This document shows, piece after piece, positions 1 through 16,300 of a DNA stretch of 64,000 nt. The notes below the pieces were generated by a model. It saw only the letters and a program-made list of their open reading frames with translations. It did no database searches and was not told where the DNA came from. The stretch spans positions 620,001 to 684,000 of the forward strand of contig NC_060970.1 of NCBI RefSeq assembly GCF_910589235.1. Direction: 5' to 3'. Source of the stretch: Vespa crabro (taxonomy: Eukaryota; Arthropoda; Insecta; Hymenoptera; Vespidae). The first letter of the stretch is position 1; each line of letters opens with the position of its first letter. A program made the translations under genes and the position numbers.

Positions 1-319
1 AATAAAGATAATAACGACACAATAATAATAATAATAATAATAATAGTAACGATATTAACGGTAATATCGATAAAAAAAATAGAAAAATAAAATAATACCA
101 ATAATAACGATAAAAAGTATAAAAACGATAATATCGATAATATAAAATACGATAATAACAATATTATCGATAATAATAAGAACATTATTAACAATAATAT
201 CGATAATAATAACAACAATATTGACGATAATATCGATAATAATAATAACAATAATATCAGTAATGCCGGTAATAACGATAATATCACTAATAATAATAAT
301 GATTATAATGATAATAGCG

Positions 320-1850
320 ATATAAACAATAACAATATTAACGATAATATTGACAATATTAAAGATAAGAATGATAATAATTTTAAAACGATAATAATTA
401 TCATAATTATAGTAGTAAAAACGATAGTAACGATAAAATAGATAATAATAATATAATTTTTAACGTTAATAACGATAAAAACGATAATAACGGTAATAAT
501 AATAAAATTGATAACTCTAATATCGATAATAAAGGTATTATATTATTAATAAGGACGATAATAATGATTATAATGGAAATAATAATAATTACAATATCGA
601 TAATAACGATAATAACGGTAAAAACGATAATAATAATAGTAATAATACTAGTAATAATAATAATGATAATTACGATAATAACGATAATAATAATAGATAT
701 AATAATATTAGGACAATAATAACGATAAAAACGATAATTACGATATCCATAATTACGATAATAAAGACAATAATAATAACAATAATAAAATTGATAATAA
801 CTATAATAACGATAATAAACATGACGACGACAATGAAGATAATAATAATTACGATAATGACGATAATATCGATAATAATAATAATAATAACGACGTTAAT
901 ATCTATAATAAATTTATTAACGATATGGTATTAACGACAAAGACGACAATAGTAATAATAGTAACAACGATAATAACGATAATAATGATAATAACGGCAA
1001 TAAAAATAATTAAATAAAGATAATAACGATATTTTCGCAATTAATGATGAAAGTTATAAGAATAATTATAATCAGAACAATAACATCGATAATAACGATA
1101 TTAAACCTAATAACAGTAACGATTATGCGACCTTAATAATAACAATAATAATAACGATAATAACGATAACAACAATAATAACGATAATAACTATATTAGC
1201 GATATCAATAATAAAAAAAATAACGTTAATTTCGATATTAATAATAGCAATATAAAAGATAATAACGATAACAATAATAATATCATCGACATTAATAACT
1301 ATAGTAAAGGTAATATAGATATGGTATTAACGATTGAAACGACAATAGTAGTAATAGTAGTAACGATAATAACGATAAAGACAACAACAATAATAATAAT
1401 AATAAAGATAGTAAAGAAATTATCGAAAATAACGTTAATAACGATCATAATAATAACAATAATAATGATAATAACGATAATAGCTATTATAACGACAATA
1501 AAAAAAGTAATAATAATATTAATAATAGTAATATTAACGATTACAACAGAAATAATGATAATAATAGTAGTAATAAGAACAAATATAACAATAATAACGC
1601 TAATAAAGAAAATAACGTTAATATCGACAATAATAATAACAATAGTAATAACGATAATAATTATAATAACGTTAATAATAATAACAATATTAACGGCAAT
1701 ATTAATAATAATAATAAAAAAGATAATAGCAATAAAAATAATTGCAATAACATTATTAACCATTATAACGAAAATAACTATAATAACGATAACAATAATA
1801 ACGAATATTACGATAATAACGATAATAATAAAACGATAGTGTCGTTAATA
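320..1850 (+). repeat. Long duplicated block, copy 1
   Basis: This block aligns collinearly with 9850-11570. Shared irregular landmarks include ACGATAATAATTATCATAAT at 388 (9913 in the other copy), AATACTAGTAATAATAATAA near 645 (near 10193), and GATATGGTATTA at about 922 and 1319 (10658 and 11044). The spacing between landmarks is preserved with small indels (offset about 9.5 kb rising to 9.7 kb). The copies are far too irregular for this to be chance alignment of a simple repeat. Confidence 0.8.
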
Positions 1851-2298
1851 GTAATAATCATAATACCGTAAAAACGATAATAAATTTAGTAATAATAAAA
1901 ATAATAACGATAATAACGATAATATCAGTATAATTATAACAATAATATCGATAATTACGTTATTAGAAATAAAAAAATAACAATAATAACGATAATACTA
2001 ATAACCATAATAAAGATAATAATAATAATAATAATAATAACACTAATAACGATATTAACGATAATAACGATAAGAACAAAATTAACGATAATAACAAGAT
2101 TTATAAAAATATTAATATCTATAATAATGATAAGAACGATTAGACCTATTATATTAATAATAATAATACCAATAATAACGTAAATAACTACAAAGAAAAT
2201 TATTTAAATAAGATATTAACGATAATAAATAGAAAAACAGTAATTACGATAATAACGACATTAATAATAAAAATAAAAACGATAATAACGCTAATAAC

Positions 2299-2332
<34 letters not shown>

Positions 2333-5300
2333 TCGATAATAACAATAATAACGAAAAATATAATATTAATAACAACAATAATATCAATAATAACGATAAT
2401 AATGATAATAATAAATACGATAAAGTCGATAATATCGATAATAATATTAACAATATTAATTATAATATCGATAATAATATTAACAATATTAATGATAATA
2501 TCGATAATAAAAATTACATTATTAACGATAATATCTATAAGCATAACAATAATAATAATAATAGTAATAACGATAATAACGATAATAATAGTAGTAATGC
2601 TAACATTAATAACAATAATAGCGATAATATGGTAATTAACGGTAATAACGATAATTATAATATTAACAATAATAACGATATTATCGATGATGACAATAAC
2701 AATAATAACGATAATATCGATAATAATAATTATATTATTAACGTTAACATCGATAATAATAATAATTATAATAACATTAATAACGATAATATCGATAATA
2801 ACTATAATAATAATAAAGAAAATAACGATAATAATGTTATTAACGATAATAATAATAGTAATAGTATCGATAATAACGATAATAACAATAATAATAAATA
2901 TGATAATATCGATAATTTCGATAATAATAATAATATTAACGATTATAGCGATAAAAATAATAACAATAATAACAATAATAACGATAATAAAAATAATAAC
3001 GATAATAACGATAATAATGATAATAACGATTATAATAACAACTATAATAAAGATAATAGTAGTAATAATAATAACGATGATGACTATATTTAGGATAATA
3101 ATAAAAACAATAATAGAGAAAAGAACGATATTATCTATAATAACAATATTAATAATAAGGATCATAACTAAAATAACGATGTAACGATAATAATAACAAT
3201 AATATTAACAATAATATTGATAATAATAATAATGATAATAGCAACAATAACGATAAGAAAGATAATAACGATAATAATGATAACGATAATAACGATAATA
3301 GTAATAATCATAATATCAAAAATAACAATAATTTCGATAATGACTATAATAACGATAATAATAATAACTATAATGGCGATGATAATAATATCTATAATAA
3401 CGTTAATAACGATAATAATTATAACAAAAATATCAATAAAAACGATAATAACGATAATAGCAATAATAATAAAAACAGTAATAACAATAATAACTATATT
3501 AAAAATATCAATAATCTACGAGAACGTAGATAAAAACAACAACAATAATAGGAAAAATAACGAAAATAAGGATAATAACGATAATAGCGTCAATAATAAA
3601 AATAATAACGATAATAACGATAATAACAATAATAATAATAACGATAATATCGATAATAACATTAATAATACTAGTAGTAATAACTGTATTTACGATAATA
3701 ATTATATTTAAGAAATCAGTAGTAATGATAGTATCGTTAATAATCATAATAAAAACGATTATAACGGAAATGACGAGAATAACAATACTAATAATAAAAT
3801 TAATCATGATAATTACGTTAATAACGAAAATAATAACAGCATTAATATCGATACTAACGATAATATTAATAATAATAATAATTACAATATTAAGGATAAT
3901 AACGATAATAACGATAATACTAATAAAGATGACAACAATAAAAACAATAATATTACTTATAATAATAACGAAAATAAGGATAATAGCGATAACAACGATA
4001 ATATTAATAATAAATATCAAGATAATAACTACATTAACTTTAATAACTATACCAAAGACAATAACGATAAAAATAATAATAATAATATCGAAAATAAGGA
4101 TAATAACGAAGTCAACGATAATAATAATAACAAAAAAAGGATAATAAAAATAATAAAGATAAAGTAAATAAGGATAATAACGATGACAATGATAATAATA
4201 ATAACAATAATAAAGTAATAACAATAATAACGATTATAACAATAATTATCAAAAGAATAATAACAATAATAATGATAATAACGTTAGTAATAATAGCAAA
4301 AATAACGATTTTAACGTTAATAACGAAAGTAATAATAACATTAATAACGATAATAACATTGGAAACGATAATAATAATAATGACGTTAATAATAATAATC
4401 ATACAAGAGATATTAACGATAATAAAAACAATAATAATTATAACAATAATAATAATAATGATAGTAACCATAATAACGATAATAACGATAATAACGATAA
4501 TAGCGCTAATAGCGATAATAACGATAATAACGATAATAGAGATAATAATTCTAAGAATAATATATATAACATTGATTCTAACGTTAATAACGATAATACT
4601 AATAACAATAATGACGACAATAACGTTTATAATGATAAGAACGATAATAATGTTAATAATAATAACAATAATAACGATTATTACGATATAAGGATAATAA
4701 TAAAAGTAGTAATAACAATATTAAAAATAATAAGTATAATAACGATAATAACTACAATAATAGAAGTAATAATGAAAGTAATAACAATAATAGCCATAAA
4801 AACGATTTTAACGATAATAATTATAACGATAATAACGATACTATCTATAATATAATAACATTATTTAGGATAATATCGATATTAATAATTGTAATAATAA
4901 CAATAATAACGATTATAACGATAATAACGATAATAATGATAATAATGATAATAATTATATTAATAAAAGGAACAATACTAACGATATTGACGAAAATATT
5001 AATAACAATTGTAACCTTAACAACGACAATAAGCATAATAATAATAATGATAATAATAACGAAAGTAAAGTTAACAACGATAACAATAATAACAATTATA
5101 GCGATAATATCGATTATAATAATACCGATATATCGATATTAACGATAATAATAATAATATTAATAACGATATTAAAAATAATATCAATAATAACGATAAT
5201 AATAGTAGAAATAATAACAATAATAACGATAATAAAGATAACAATAATATTATTAACGATAACAATGATAATATTAATATAAATAATAACGATATTAACG

Positions 5301-8300
5301 TTAATACCCATAATAACGATTATAACGATAGTAGCGATAATAAATATAATAACGACAATAATAATAATAACAATAATAATAATAATAATAACGATAATTA
5401 CGATAATAACGATAACAAAATTAATAATAATAAAGATAATAACAATATTAACGATAATATCGATAATAACGATAACAAAAATAATAATTGTAATAGCAAT
5501 AATAACGGTAATAGAAAGAATTACGGTAACAACGATAATAAATAGAATAATAATAATGAAAATAACGATGATAATGATAATAATTACAACAATATTGACG
5601 ACAATAATTATAATAATAATAACGATTTTGACGATAATAACGATAATAATAATAATAATAGTAAAGATAATATCGATATCAACGATAAAAACGATAATAG
5701 AGTTATTACCGATAATAATAATAACAATAATAACGATAATAACAATTATAATGATACTGACGAAAATAATATTAATAATAGTAGCAATAATAACAATAAT
5801 AACGATAACAAAAATAACAATATTAACGGTATTAAAGATAATATTAATAACAATAGTAACGATAACAACAATAATAACCTTAATAATAATAATAATAATA
5901 ACGAAAATAAGGATAATAACGATGACAACGATAAAAATAATAACAATAATAACTATAGTATCTATAATAATAATAATAGTAATAACGATAAAAAAGATAT
6001 CAATGACTATAACGATAATAACGATAATAATAGCTATAATAATAAAAATAGCAACGATATTAACGATAGTAACGATAATAATAATATCAATAATATCGAT
6101 AAAACGATAATAATGATAATACCGATATTAACGATAATAATATTACTAATAATAGTAATTAAAAAGAAAATAACAATAATAACGTTTACAATGATAATCA
6201 CGATGATATTATTAATAATGATAACAATAATAAGGATAAGAACGACAATTATTTTAATAAAAGTAATAATAACAATATTAACAATGTTTGCAATAATAAT
6301 GATAACAACGATAATATTAGTAAAATTAATAACAATAATAACGATTTATAAATATAATAAGGATGATAATAATAACGATATTAATAATAAAATTAATTAC
6401 AATAATCACGTTAATAATGATAATAATATTAACAATAATAACGATAACAATGATAATAAGGACAGTAGTAATAACAATAATATCGACAAAAATAATAAAA
6501 ATAACGATATTAACGATAATAACGATATTATTAATAATAGTAATAATTACAATAATAACAATAATAACGATAAAATGATAATAGTAATGATAATAATAAG
6601 GATAATAATGATAATAGCGATAATATCGATAATAATAATAACAATATTAACGATAATATCGATAATAATAATGACAATATTAACGATAATATCTATAAAA
6701 ATATTAATAATAATAATAATAACAGTAATAACGATAATACCGATAATAACAATGATCATTATAATAGCGATAATAAGGATAATAACCATAATAATAGTAA
6801 CATTAATAAATATAACAACGATATTAACGATAATAATGACAGTAATAATAACAATAATAACGATAATAACGATAACAATTATAATTCGATAATAACGATA
6901 ATAAAAGTTATAATCATAATAGCGATAATAATATTCATATGAATAAAAATAATACTAATAGTAACGATAATAAAGATAATAATATTTGTAATAATAACAG
7001 AATTAACACTAATAACGCTAATAACGATAATAACAATAATAATATTAGTAATAATAATAATATTAACGATAATAGCGATAATAAGGTTATTAATGATAAT
7101 AACGATAAATATAATAACCATATTACTAAAATAAAAATGTTATAAATGATATCAATAACGATAGTAACGATAATATCGATAATAATAATAATAATAACAT
7201 TAATAACGATAATAACGATAATAACTATGATAATAATAAAGATAATAACGATAATAAAGATATCACCGATAATAATAATAATAATAATATCGAATATAAC
7301 GAAATTCATGATAATAATAATTACAATAATAATGATAATAAGGAAAATAATTATAATAATAATATCAATAGAAACGATAAAAATGATAATAATACTTCCA
7401 ATAATAACGATAATAACGATAATAACGATATTAACTATAATAAAATCAATAACTGTATTTACGTCAATAACGATAATAATATAAGCAATAATAACGATTA
7501 TAACGATAATAACGTTAATAATAATAATAAGATTATTAACGATATTAACGATTATAACGATAATAATAACAACGGTAATGACAATAATAATGATAATAAT
7601 ATTAACAATAAGAATTATAATATCGTTAATAATAATAGTAATTTTAACGGCAATAATAATAATAATAATAATAATAAATATAATTACAATAATAATAGTA
7701 GTAATAACATTAATAACTATTATAACGAAAATAACGATAATAACGATAACAATAATAACGATTAAAACGATAATAACGAAAATAATGAAAACGATAAAAA
7801 CTATAATAGTAATAATAATAATACCGATAAAAACAATAATAAATTTAATAATAATAAAAATAATAACGATAATGAATATATTAACCATATAAACGATGAT
7901 AAAATCAAAAGCTGCCATAATAGCGATAGTAATAATTATTATAATTAGATAAAAAAGATATTAACGATATTAACGATAATAATTACAACAATATTAACGA
8001 TAATAACGATAATAACTATAATAACGATAATAACTATAGTAACGATATGAACGATAATAATAAAAACGTTTATAAAGATAATACCGATAATAATAATAAT
8101 AATAATATCGATAATAACGATAGTGGTAATAATATTATCAATAGTAAAAATAATGACGATAATGATGATAATAATAATAATAAGAATAACGGTAATAACG
8201 ATAATAACTATAATAATAATAAAATTAATAACGATATTTACATTAATATTGATAATAATAATAGAAATAATAATGATAATAACTATAATAATAATAATAT

Positions 8301-9061
8301 ACGTAATAACAATAATAACGATAATAACAATAATAATGGTAATAATTTTATTCATAATGACCATTATAACGATAATTACGATGATGACGATAATAATAAT
8401 AACAATATTAACGATATTATCGATAATAATAACTATAATAATAACAACAATAACGATAATAACGTTAATAATAGAGATAAATATAACAATATTAAGAATA
8501 ATAATTATAATAAAGATAATAACGATAATAATTGTAGTAGTGATAAAAGTAATAATATTAAAAAAGATAAAATGTCTTTAACAATAATACAAATAACGAT
8601 TATAGCGATAATAATGGTAATGAAAATAATAATAATAGTAATTATAATAACGGTAATTACGATATAAACGATAATGTTAATAGTAATCATTACAAAAATA
8701 ACAATAAAAACGTTAATAACGATAAAAACGATATCAATAATAACGATAATAACGACAATAAATATAATATTGATAACAATAATAACAATAATAACGATAA
8801 GAATGATAATAATATTTTCGATAAAGTCGATAATATCGATATTAATATTAACAAATTTAACCATAATATCGATAATAATATTAACAATATTAACGATGAT
8901 ATCGATGTTAACGAAAAAATTAATAATAATGACGATAATAACGGTTTATAACGGTAATAATAGTAATAACAATATCGACAATAACGATAATGACAATAAT
9001 ACCGATTATAATAATAACGATAGTAACGATAATAGTAGTAATAATAATAACGATATTAAGG

Positions 9062-9117
<56 letters not shown>

Positions 9118-9849
9118 GATAACAACGACAATAACGATAAAAATAATATTAATAATAACGATAATAACAATTATACGATTTATAACAATAACGATTATAA
9201 CGATAATAGTAATAATAATAAGAACGATAATGAAGATAAGAAGATAAAAACGATATTAATAATAACAACAAAAACGATAATAACCATAATAATGATAATA
9301 AAAATTGTATTATGTACGATAATAACGATAAGAAAGAGATTAAAGGTAATAACGATAAAAACGACAATAATAATAATAATAAGAATAATAACGATAACTA
9401 CAAAAACGACGATAATAGTAATATTAATAATAATGAAAACAAGGATAATAACGATAACAACTATTATAATAATAATAATAATAATAAAGATAGTATCGAT
9501 ATGAACGATATTAACAATAATAACCATAATAAAGATAATTATATTACGATAATAACGATTACAGTAATAATAATAATAATAATAAAAATAATAAAGATAT
9601 TAACGATAACAACGATATTAATGCTAATAACAATAATAATTACAATAATAATAACAATAATAACTTTAGTATCAATAATAATGAGAACTATAGTAATAAT
9701 AATAAAGTCAATAACTTTAATATTAATAACAATAATAATGATAATATGATAATACCATCGATAATAATAATAACAATATTTACAATAATATCGATTATAA
9801 TATCATCAATATTGACAATAATACAGATAATAATAAAAACAATAATAAC

Positions 9850-10434
9850 AGTAATAACGATATTAACGATAATATTGACAATATTAAAGATAATAATTAT
9901 AATAGTTTAAAAACGATAATAATTATCATAATTATAGTAGTAATAACGATAATAACGATATTAAAGATAAAAATAATAACGATAATATAGATAATAATAA
10001 TAACATTCACAACGTTAATAATGATAATAACGATAATAACGGAATTTATAAAAAGATTGATAACGCTAATAACGATAATAATGATATAATATTATTAATA
10101 TTAACGATAATAACGATTTTAATGGAAGTAATAATAATAACAATATCGAATATAACGATAATAACGGTAAAATCAATTATAATAATAGTAAGAATACTAG
10201 TAATAATAATAATGACAATTACGATAATAACGATAATAATAATAGTTATAATAACATTATAAAAATAATGACTATATCTATAATAACTATAATAAAGACA
10301 ATAATAATAATAATAATAATATCGATATTAACTATAATAACGATAATATCCATAATGGCGATAATAACGGAAATATCGATATTAATAATAATAATAATAA
10401 TAATAGTAATAACGATAATAACGATAATAACGAC

Positions 10435-10468
<34 letters not shown>

Positions 10469-11231
10469 TTAATAATATCGATAATAAAGATAATGATGAC
10501 AATCATAATAATAATAATAATATTAATAATGATAACGATAATAATGATAATAATAATAGTATTAATAACAATATTAAAAATAATAACGATAATAACCATA
10601 ATATCGATAATAATAATAATAATAACGACATTAATAATGATAACAAATATAATAAAGATATGGTATTAACGATAAAGGCGACAGTAGTAGTAATAGTAAT
10701 AACGATAATAACAAAAATAGCGGGAATAAAATAATAATAATAAAGATAATAAGGATATTATCTAAAATAACAATAAAAGCTATAAGATTAATAATCATAG
10801 GAACTATAACAACGATAATAACGACAATAAACATAAAAACAGTAACGATAATAAGACAATAATAATAACAATAATAATAACGATAATAACGATAAAACAA
10901 TAATAACGATAATAACTATATTAAAGATATCAATAATAAAGAAAATAACGTTAATTTCGATATTAATAATAGCAATATTAAAGATAATAACGATAATAAT
11001 AATGATAATAACGACATTAATAATTATAATAAATATAATAACGATATGGTATTATCGATAATAACGACAATAGTAGTAATAATAATAATGATAAAAACGA
11101 TAATAACGACAATAAAAATAATAGTAATAAAGATAATAACGATATTATCGAAAATAACGATAATAACGGTAATAATAATAACAATAAGATCACTAATAAC
11201 GATAATAGCGATTATAACGATAATAAGGACA

Positions 11232-11289
<58 letters not shown>

Positions 11290-11570
11290 TAATAATATTA
11301 ATGATTACAACGAAAATAATGGTAATAATGGTAGCAATAATTCCAATAATTACAATAATAAAGATAAAAAAGATAATAATGATAATTGAGATAATAACAA
11401 TTATAATAACAACGATAATAACGAGCATATCGATAATAATAATAACAATATTAACGATAATAACAGATATAGTAATAATAATAAAAACGATAATTACGAT
11501 AATATCGATAATAATTATAACAATAATAACGATAAAAACTATAATAACGGTAATAATAATAACAATATTA
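9850..11570 (+). repeat. Long duplicated block, copy 2
   Basis: Second copy of the block at 320-1850, in the same orientation. Its landmarks are the ATTATCATAAT motif at about 9922, the ACTAGTAATAATAATAA region near 10195 and two GATATGGTATTA boundaries at 10658 and 11044. The two GATATGGTATTA sites lie about 385-400 bp apart in both copies, so the block itself contains an older internal duplication. Confidence 0.8.
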
Positions 11571-12276
11571 ACGTGAAGGACGATATTAACGAAAATAATA
11601 ATATTACTCTTAACGATAATAACGATCATAACGGAAATAGTAATCAAAATAATCACAATAATAACACAAATATAGATAATAACTATAATATCGATAAAAT
11701 ATTAACGTTAATAGCGACAAAACAGATAATAATTACGATAATGACGATAATAATAATAGTAATAACAACGATAATAACAATAATAACGTTAATATCGGTA
11801 ATAATAATAATAATAATATTAATAAAATCGACAATAACGATACTTACGATAATAATAGTAGTAATAAAAGCACTAATGTCAATTATAACGTTAATAAAGA
11901 TAATAATGATAATCAAAATAATAATATCAACAATAATTACGGTAATTACCTAAATAAAAACAACGGTAATAACGTTCAAAACAAAAAAACCGTAATAACG
12001 ACAATAATAATATCAATAATAAGTTTAATAATAATAATAACGATAATAAATATAATAATAAAAGTAATAATAATAATAACAATAATAAAGATAATTTCAA
12101 GAATAGCAATAATACTGATAATAAAGATATAAATAAAAATAATAATAATAATAACAATAATAACGCTAATAATGATAATAATAAAAATAATAATAATAAT
12201 ATCAATATTAACGATAGTAAGGAAGATAATAATAATAATAATATCGATAACAGAGATAATACCCATAATAATAATA

Positions 12277-12355
<79 letters not shown>

Positions 12356-13329
12356 TAATGATAGTAATGATAATAACGAAAATAATAGTTGTAATAATAA
12401 CACTAATCAAAATAATAAAGTTAATAACGATATTAATAATAATAATATTAACAATAATAACGATAATTTCGATAATAATATTTTTAACAATAATAACGAT
12501 AATGAGAATAATCACAATAATACGTATAATAATGACGATAATATCGATAGTAACAATAATATTGATTATAAAGAAAACAATTATAACTATAACAATGATA
12601 ATAATTTTATAAAGATAATAATAATAATAATAATAAGAATAATAATAATAATAAAAGGAAAAAAGATAATAACGAAAATATTAATAACAATAGTCACGTT
12701 AATAAAGAAAATAAAAGTAATAATAAAAACAAAATTTAATATAATAACGATAAGAATGATTATGATAATAATAATAATAGAAGCATAGTATAATAACGAT
12801 AATAATAAAATAAACATAATAACTATTTTAACGATAACAGCGGTAATAACGATAATAATAATATAAATAATAAGGATAATAATAATATTAATAATAATAA
12901 CAATGATAACGATAATGACGATAATAACGATAATAACGATAATAATGATGATAATATTAATAGTAACGATATCAAGGATAATAACGATAATAATATTTAT
13001 GATAATAAAGATAGCAGTAATAATAATACTATCAATTGTATCGATAATATCGATAATAATAATAATAATAATAACGATAATAATGATAATAACGATAATA
13101 AAGGAAATAGTAATAGCAATAATAACATTAATAACACCAATAACGATGATAAATATAATAATTACGATAATATCGATGATAATAATAATAATAAGGATAA
13201 TAACGATAATAACGGTAATAATCATAATAATAATATTAATATAAAAGGTAATAACTATAATAATGATAAGAAAAATTATAATAACGATAATAAATCTAAT
13301 AGCAATATTAATCCTGATAAGGATTATTA

Positions 13330-16300
13330 TCGATTACTAACATTACCAATCGGTTCATAACATTGCATTTCATAAGATCAAACATCTATTTTATATTGGA
13401 ATCAAAGTTTTTAACATTGTATCCTATCAAATGTACGATTTTTCGCTCATATACGCGTATCGTCGAAAAACGAAAAGATGATATCTAGTTCAATTTCATT
13501 GATTTTATATTAAATCGACGCAGAATAAAGAATATAACAAGAATATAATGTTTCTACTATGTTTAAATACGCGTTTTAATATGATATTTGTCGAAAAACG
13601 TAATCGGCATACGCGAATTTCGGTATATGCGAATTTAAAATCGTGAAATCTATTATAATAATTGAGCCACAGTTTGAAAATTGTTACCAATAGTATCGGA
13701 ATATTGCATTTCATAGGATGAAATATCTATTTTATATATGAATCAATGTTTTTACCATTGATTCATTTCGAGTATTCGTTTTTTCGCTCATATACGCGTA
13801 TCATCGAAAAACGAAAAGTTGAAATCTCGTTCAATCTCATTGATTTTATATTCAATCGACGCAGAATAAAGAATATAACAAGAATATAACGTTTGTACTA
13901 TGATTTAATACGCGTTTTCATATGATAATTAACGAAAAACTTAATCGACATACGCGAATTTCGGAATATGCGAAGTTGAAATCGTGAAATCTTTAATAAT
14001 ACTTGTGCCACAGTTTGAAAAATGTTATCAATCGATTCAGTACATTACATTTGATAAGAACAAACATCTATTTTATATTGGAATCAAAGTTTTTAACATT
14101 GTTTCATATCGTATTTACGATTTTTTGCTCATAAACGTGTATCGTCGAAAAAAGAAAAGTTGAAATCTCGTTCAATTTCATTGATTTTATATTCTATCGA
14201 TGCAGAGTAAAGAATATAACAAAAATATAACGTTTTTACTATGGTTTATTACGCGTATTTATATAATAATTGTCGAAAAACGTAATCGACATATGCGATA
14301 TTCGGTATTTGCGAAGATAAAATCGTGAAATCTTTAAGGAGACATGTGCCACAGTGTGATAAATGTTACCAATCGATTCAGGACATTGCATTTCGTAAGA
14401 TCGAAGATCTATTTTATATTGGAATCAAAAGTTTTTAACATTGTTTAATATCGTATATACGTTTTTTCGGTCATATACCAGTATCGTAGAAAAACGAAAA
14501 GTTGAAATCTCGTACAATTTCATTGATTTTATATTTTCTCTACGCAGAATAAAGAATATAACAACAATATAACGTTTTTACTATGTTTAAATACGCGTTC
14601 AAATATGATCATTGTCGAAAAACCTAATCGACATATGCGAATTTCGGTCTATGCGAAGAAAAAATCGTGATATCTTTAATAATAGTTGTGTCACAGTTTG
14701 AAAAGTGTTTCCAATCGATTCAGATCATTGCATTTCATAAGATCAAACAACTATTTTATATTGGAGTCAAAGTTGTTACCTTTTTATCAAATAGTACATA
14801 CGATTTTTCGCACATATACGCGGATCGTCGAAAAACGAAAATTTGAAATCTCGGTCAATTTCATTGATTTTATAGTCAATCGACGCAGAATGAAGAATAT
14901 AACAAGAATATATCGAATCTACTATGTTTATATCCGCGTTTTAATATGATAATTGTCGTAAAACTTAATTGACCTAAGCATATATTGCTATATGCGAAGA
15001 TGAATTCGTGACATCTTTAATAATACCTGTGCCACAGTATGAAAAAAGTTACCAATCGATTCAGAACATTGCATTTCATAAGATCAATCAACTATTTTAT
15101 ATTGGAATCGAAGTATTTAACATTGTTTCCTATCGTATATACGATTTTTCGCTCATTTACGCGTATCGCCAAAAGAAGAATAGTTGAAATTTCATTCCAT
15201 TTCATTGATTTTATATTCTATTGACGCAGAATAAAGCATATACCAAGAAAATATCGTTTTGTGTTATTTTTATATACGCGTTTTAATGAGATAATTGTCG
15301 AAAAACTTAATCGACCTATGCGAATTTCGGTATATGCGAAGATAAAATTGCAATATCTTCAATAATACTTGTGCCATAGTTTTTAGAAGTTTACCAATCG
15401 ATTCAGAACAATGCATTTAATCGGATCAAACATCTATTTTATATTGGAATCAAAGTTTTTAACATTGTTTAATATCGTATATACGTTTTTTCGGTCATAT
15501 ACCAGTATCGTAGAAAGGCGAAAAGTTGAAATCTCGTACAATTTCATTGATTTTATATTCTATCTACGCAGAATAAAGAATATAACAAGAATATAACGTT
15601 TTTACTATGTTTGAATACGCGTTCAAATATGATTATTGTCGAAAAACGTAATCGACATATGCGAATTTCGGTCTATGCGAAGAAATAATCGTGATATCTT
15701 TAATAGTCGTTGTGCCACAGTTTGAAAAGTATTACCAGTCGATTCAGATCATTGCATTTCATAAGATCAAACAACTATTTTATATTGGATACAATGTTGT
15801 TACCTTTTTATCAGATAGTACAGATGATTTTTCGCACATATACGCGGATCGTCGAAAAACGAAAATTTGAAATCTCGTTCAATTTCCTTGATTTTTTAGT
15901 CAATCGACGCAGAATGAAGAATTTAACAAGCATATATCGAATCTACTATGTTTATATACGCGTTTTAATATGATAATTATCGTAAAACTTAATTGACCTA
16001 AGCATATATCGCTATATGCGAACATGAAATCGTGACATATTTAATAATACCTGTGCCACAGTATGAAAGAAGTTACCAATCGATTCAGAACATTGCATTT
16101 CATAAGATCAAACAACTATTTTATATTGTAATCGAAGTATTTAACATTGTTTCCTATCGTATATACGATTTTTCGGTCATATACATGTATCGCCAAAAGA
16201 CGAATAATTGAAATTTTGTTCCATTTCATTGATTTTATATTCTATTGACGCAGAATAAATAATATAACTAGAATGTATCGTTTTTACTATTTGTAAATGC

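Larger units (their letters stand above)
1..13310 (+). repeat. Diverged AATAACGAT/AAT simple-repeat array
   Basis: The stretch is built almost entirely from AAT and ACG/GAT triplets, with a recognisable 9-bp unit AATAACGAT and many substitutions. Near-pure AAT runs occur at about 9061-9115, 11231-11285 and 12283-12353. There is no coding signal. Read in frame, the unit gives Asn-Asn-Asp, Ile-Thr-Ile or (minus strand) Ile-Val-Ile, Ser-Leu-Leu and Arg-Tyr-Tyr, which explains the long open frames such as 2200-3165 and 6935-7918 on the minus strand. A larger duplication (320-1850 against 9850-11570) lies within it. Confidence 0.95.

Noticed and set aside
2200..3165. Long Ile/Val-rich frames that look like membrane proteins
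   Set aside because: Pure product of ATC-GTT-ATT codons in the repeat, with no signal peptide, loop composition or conserved domain.
1..13310. Regular short repeats as a possible CRISPR array
   Set aside because: There are no spacers of constant length between identical repeats, there is no cas gene, and the setting is eukaryotic.
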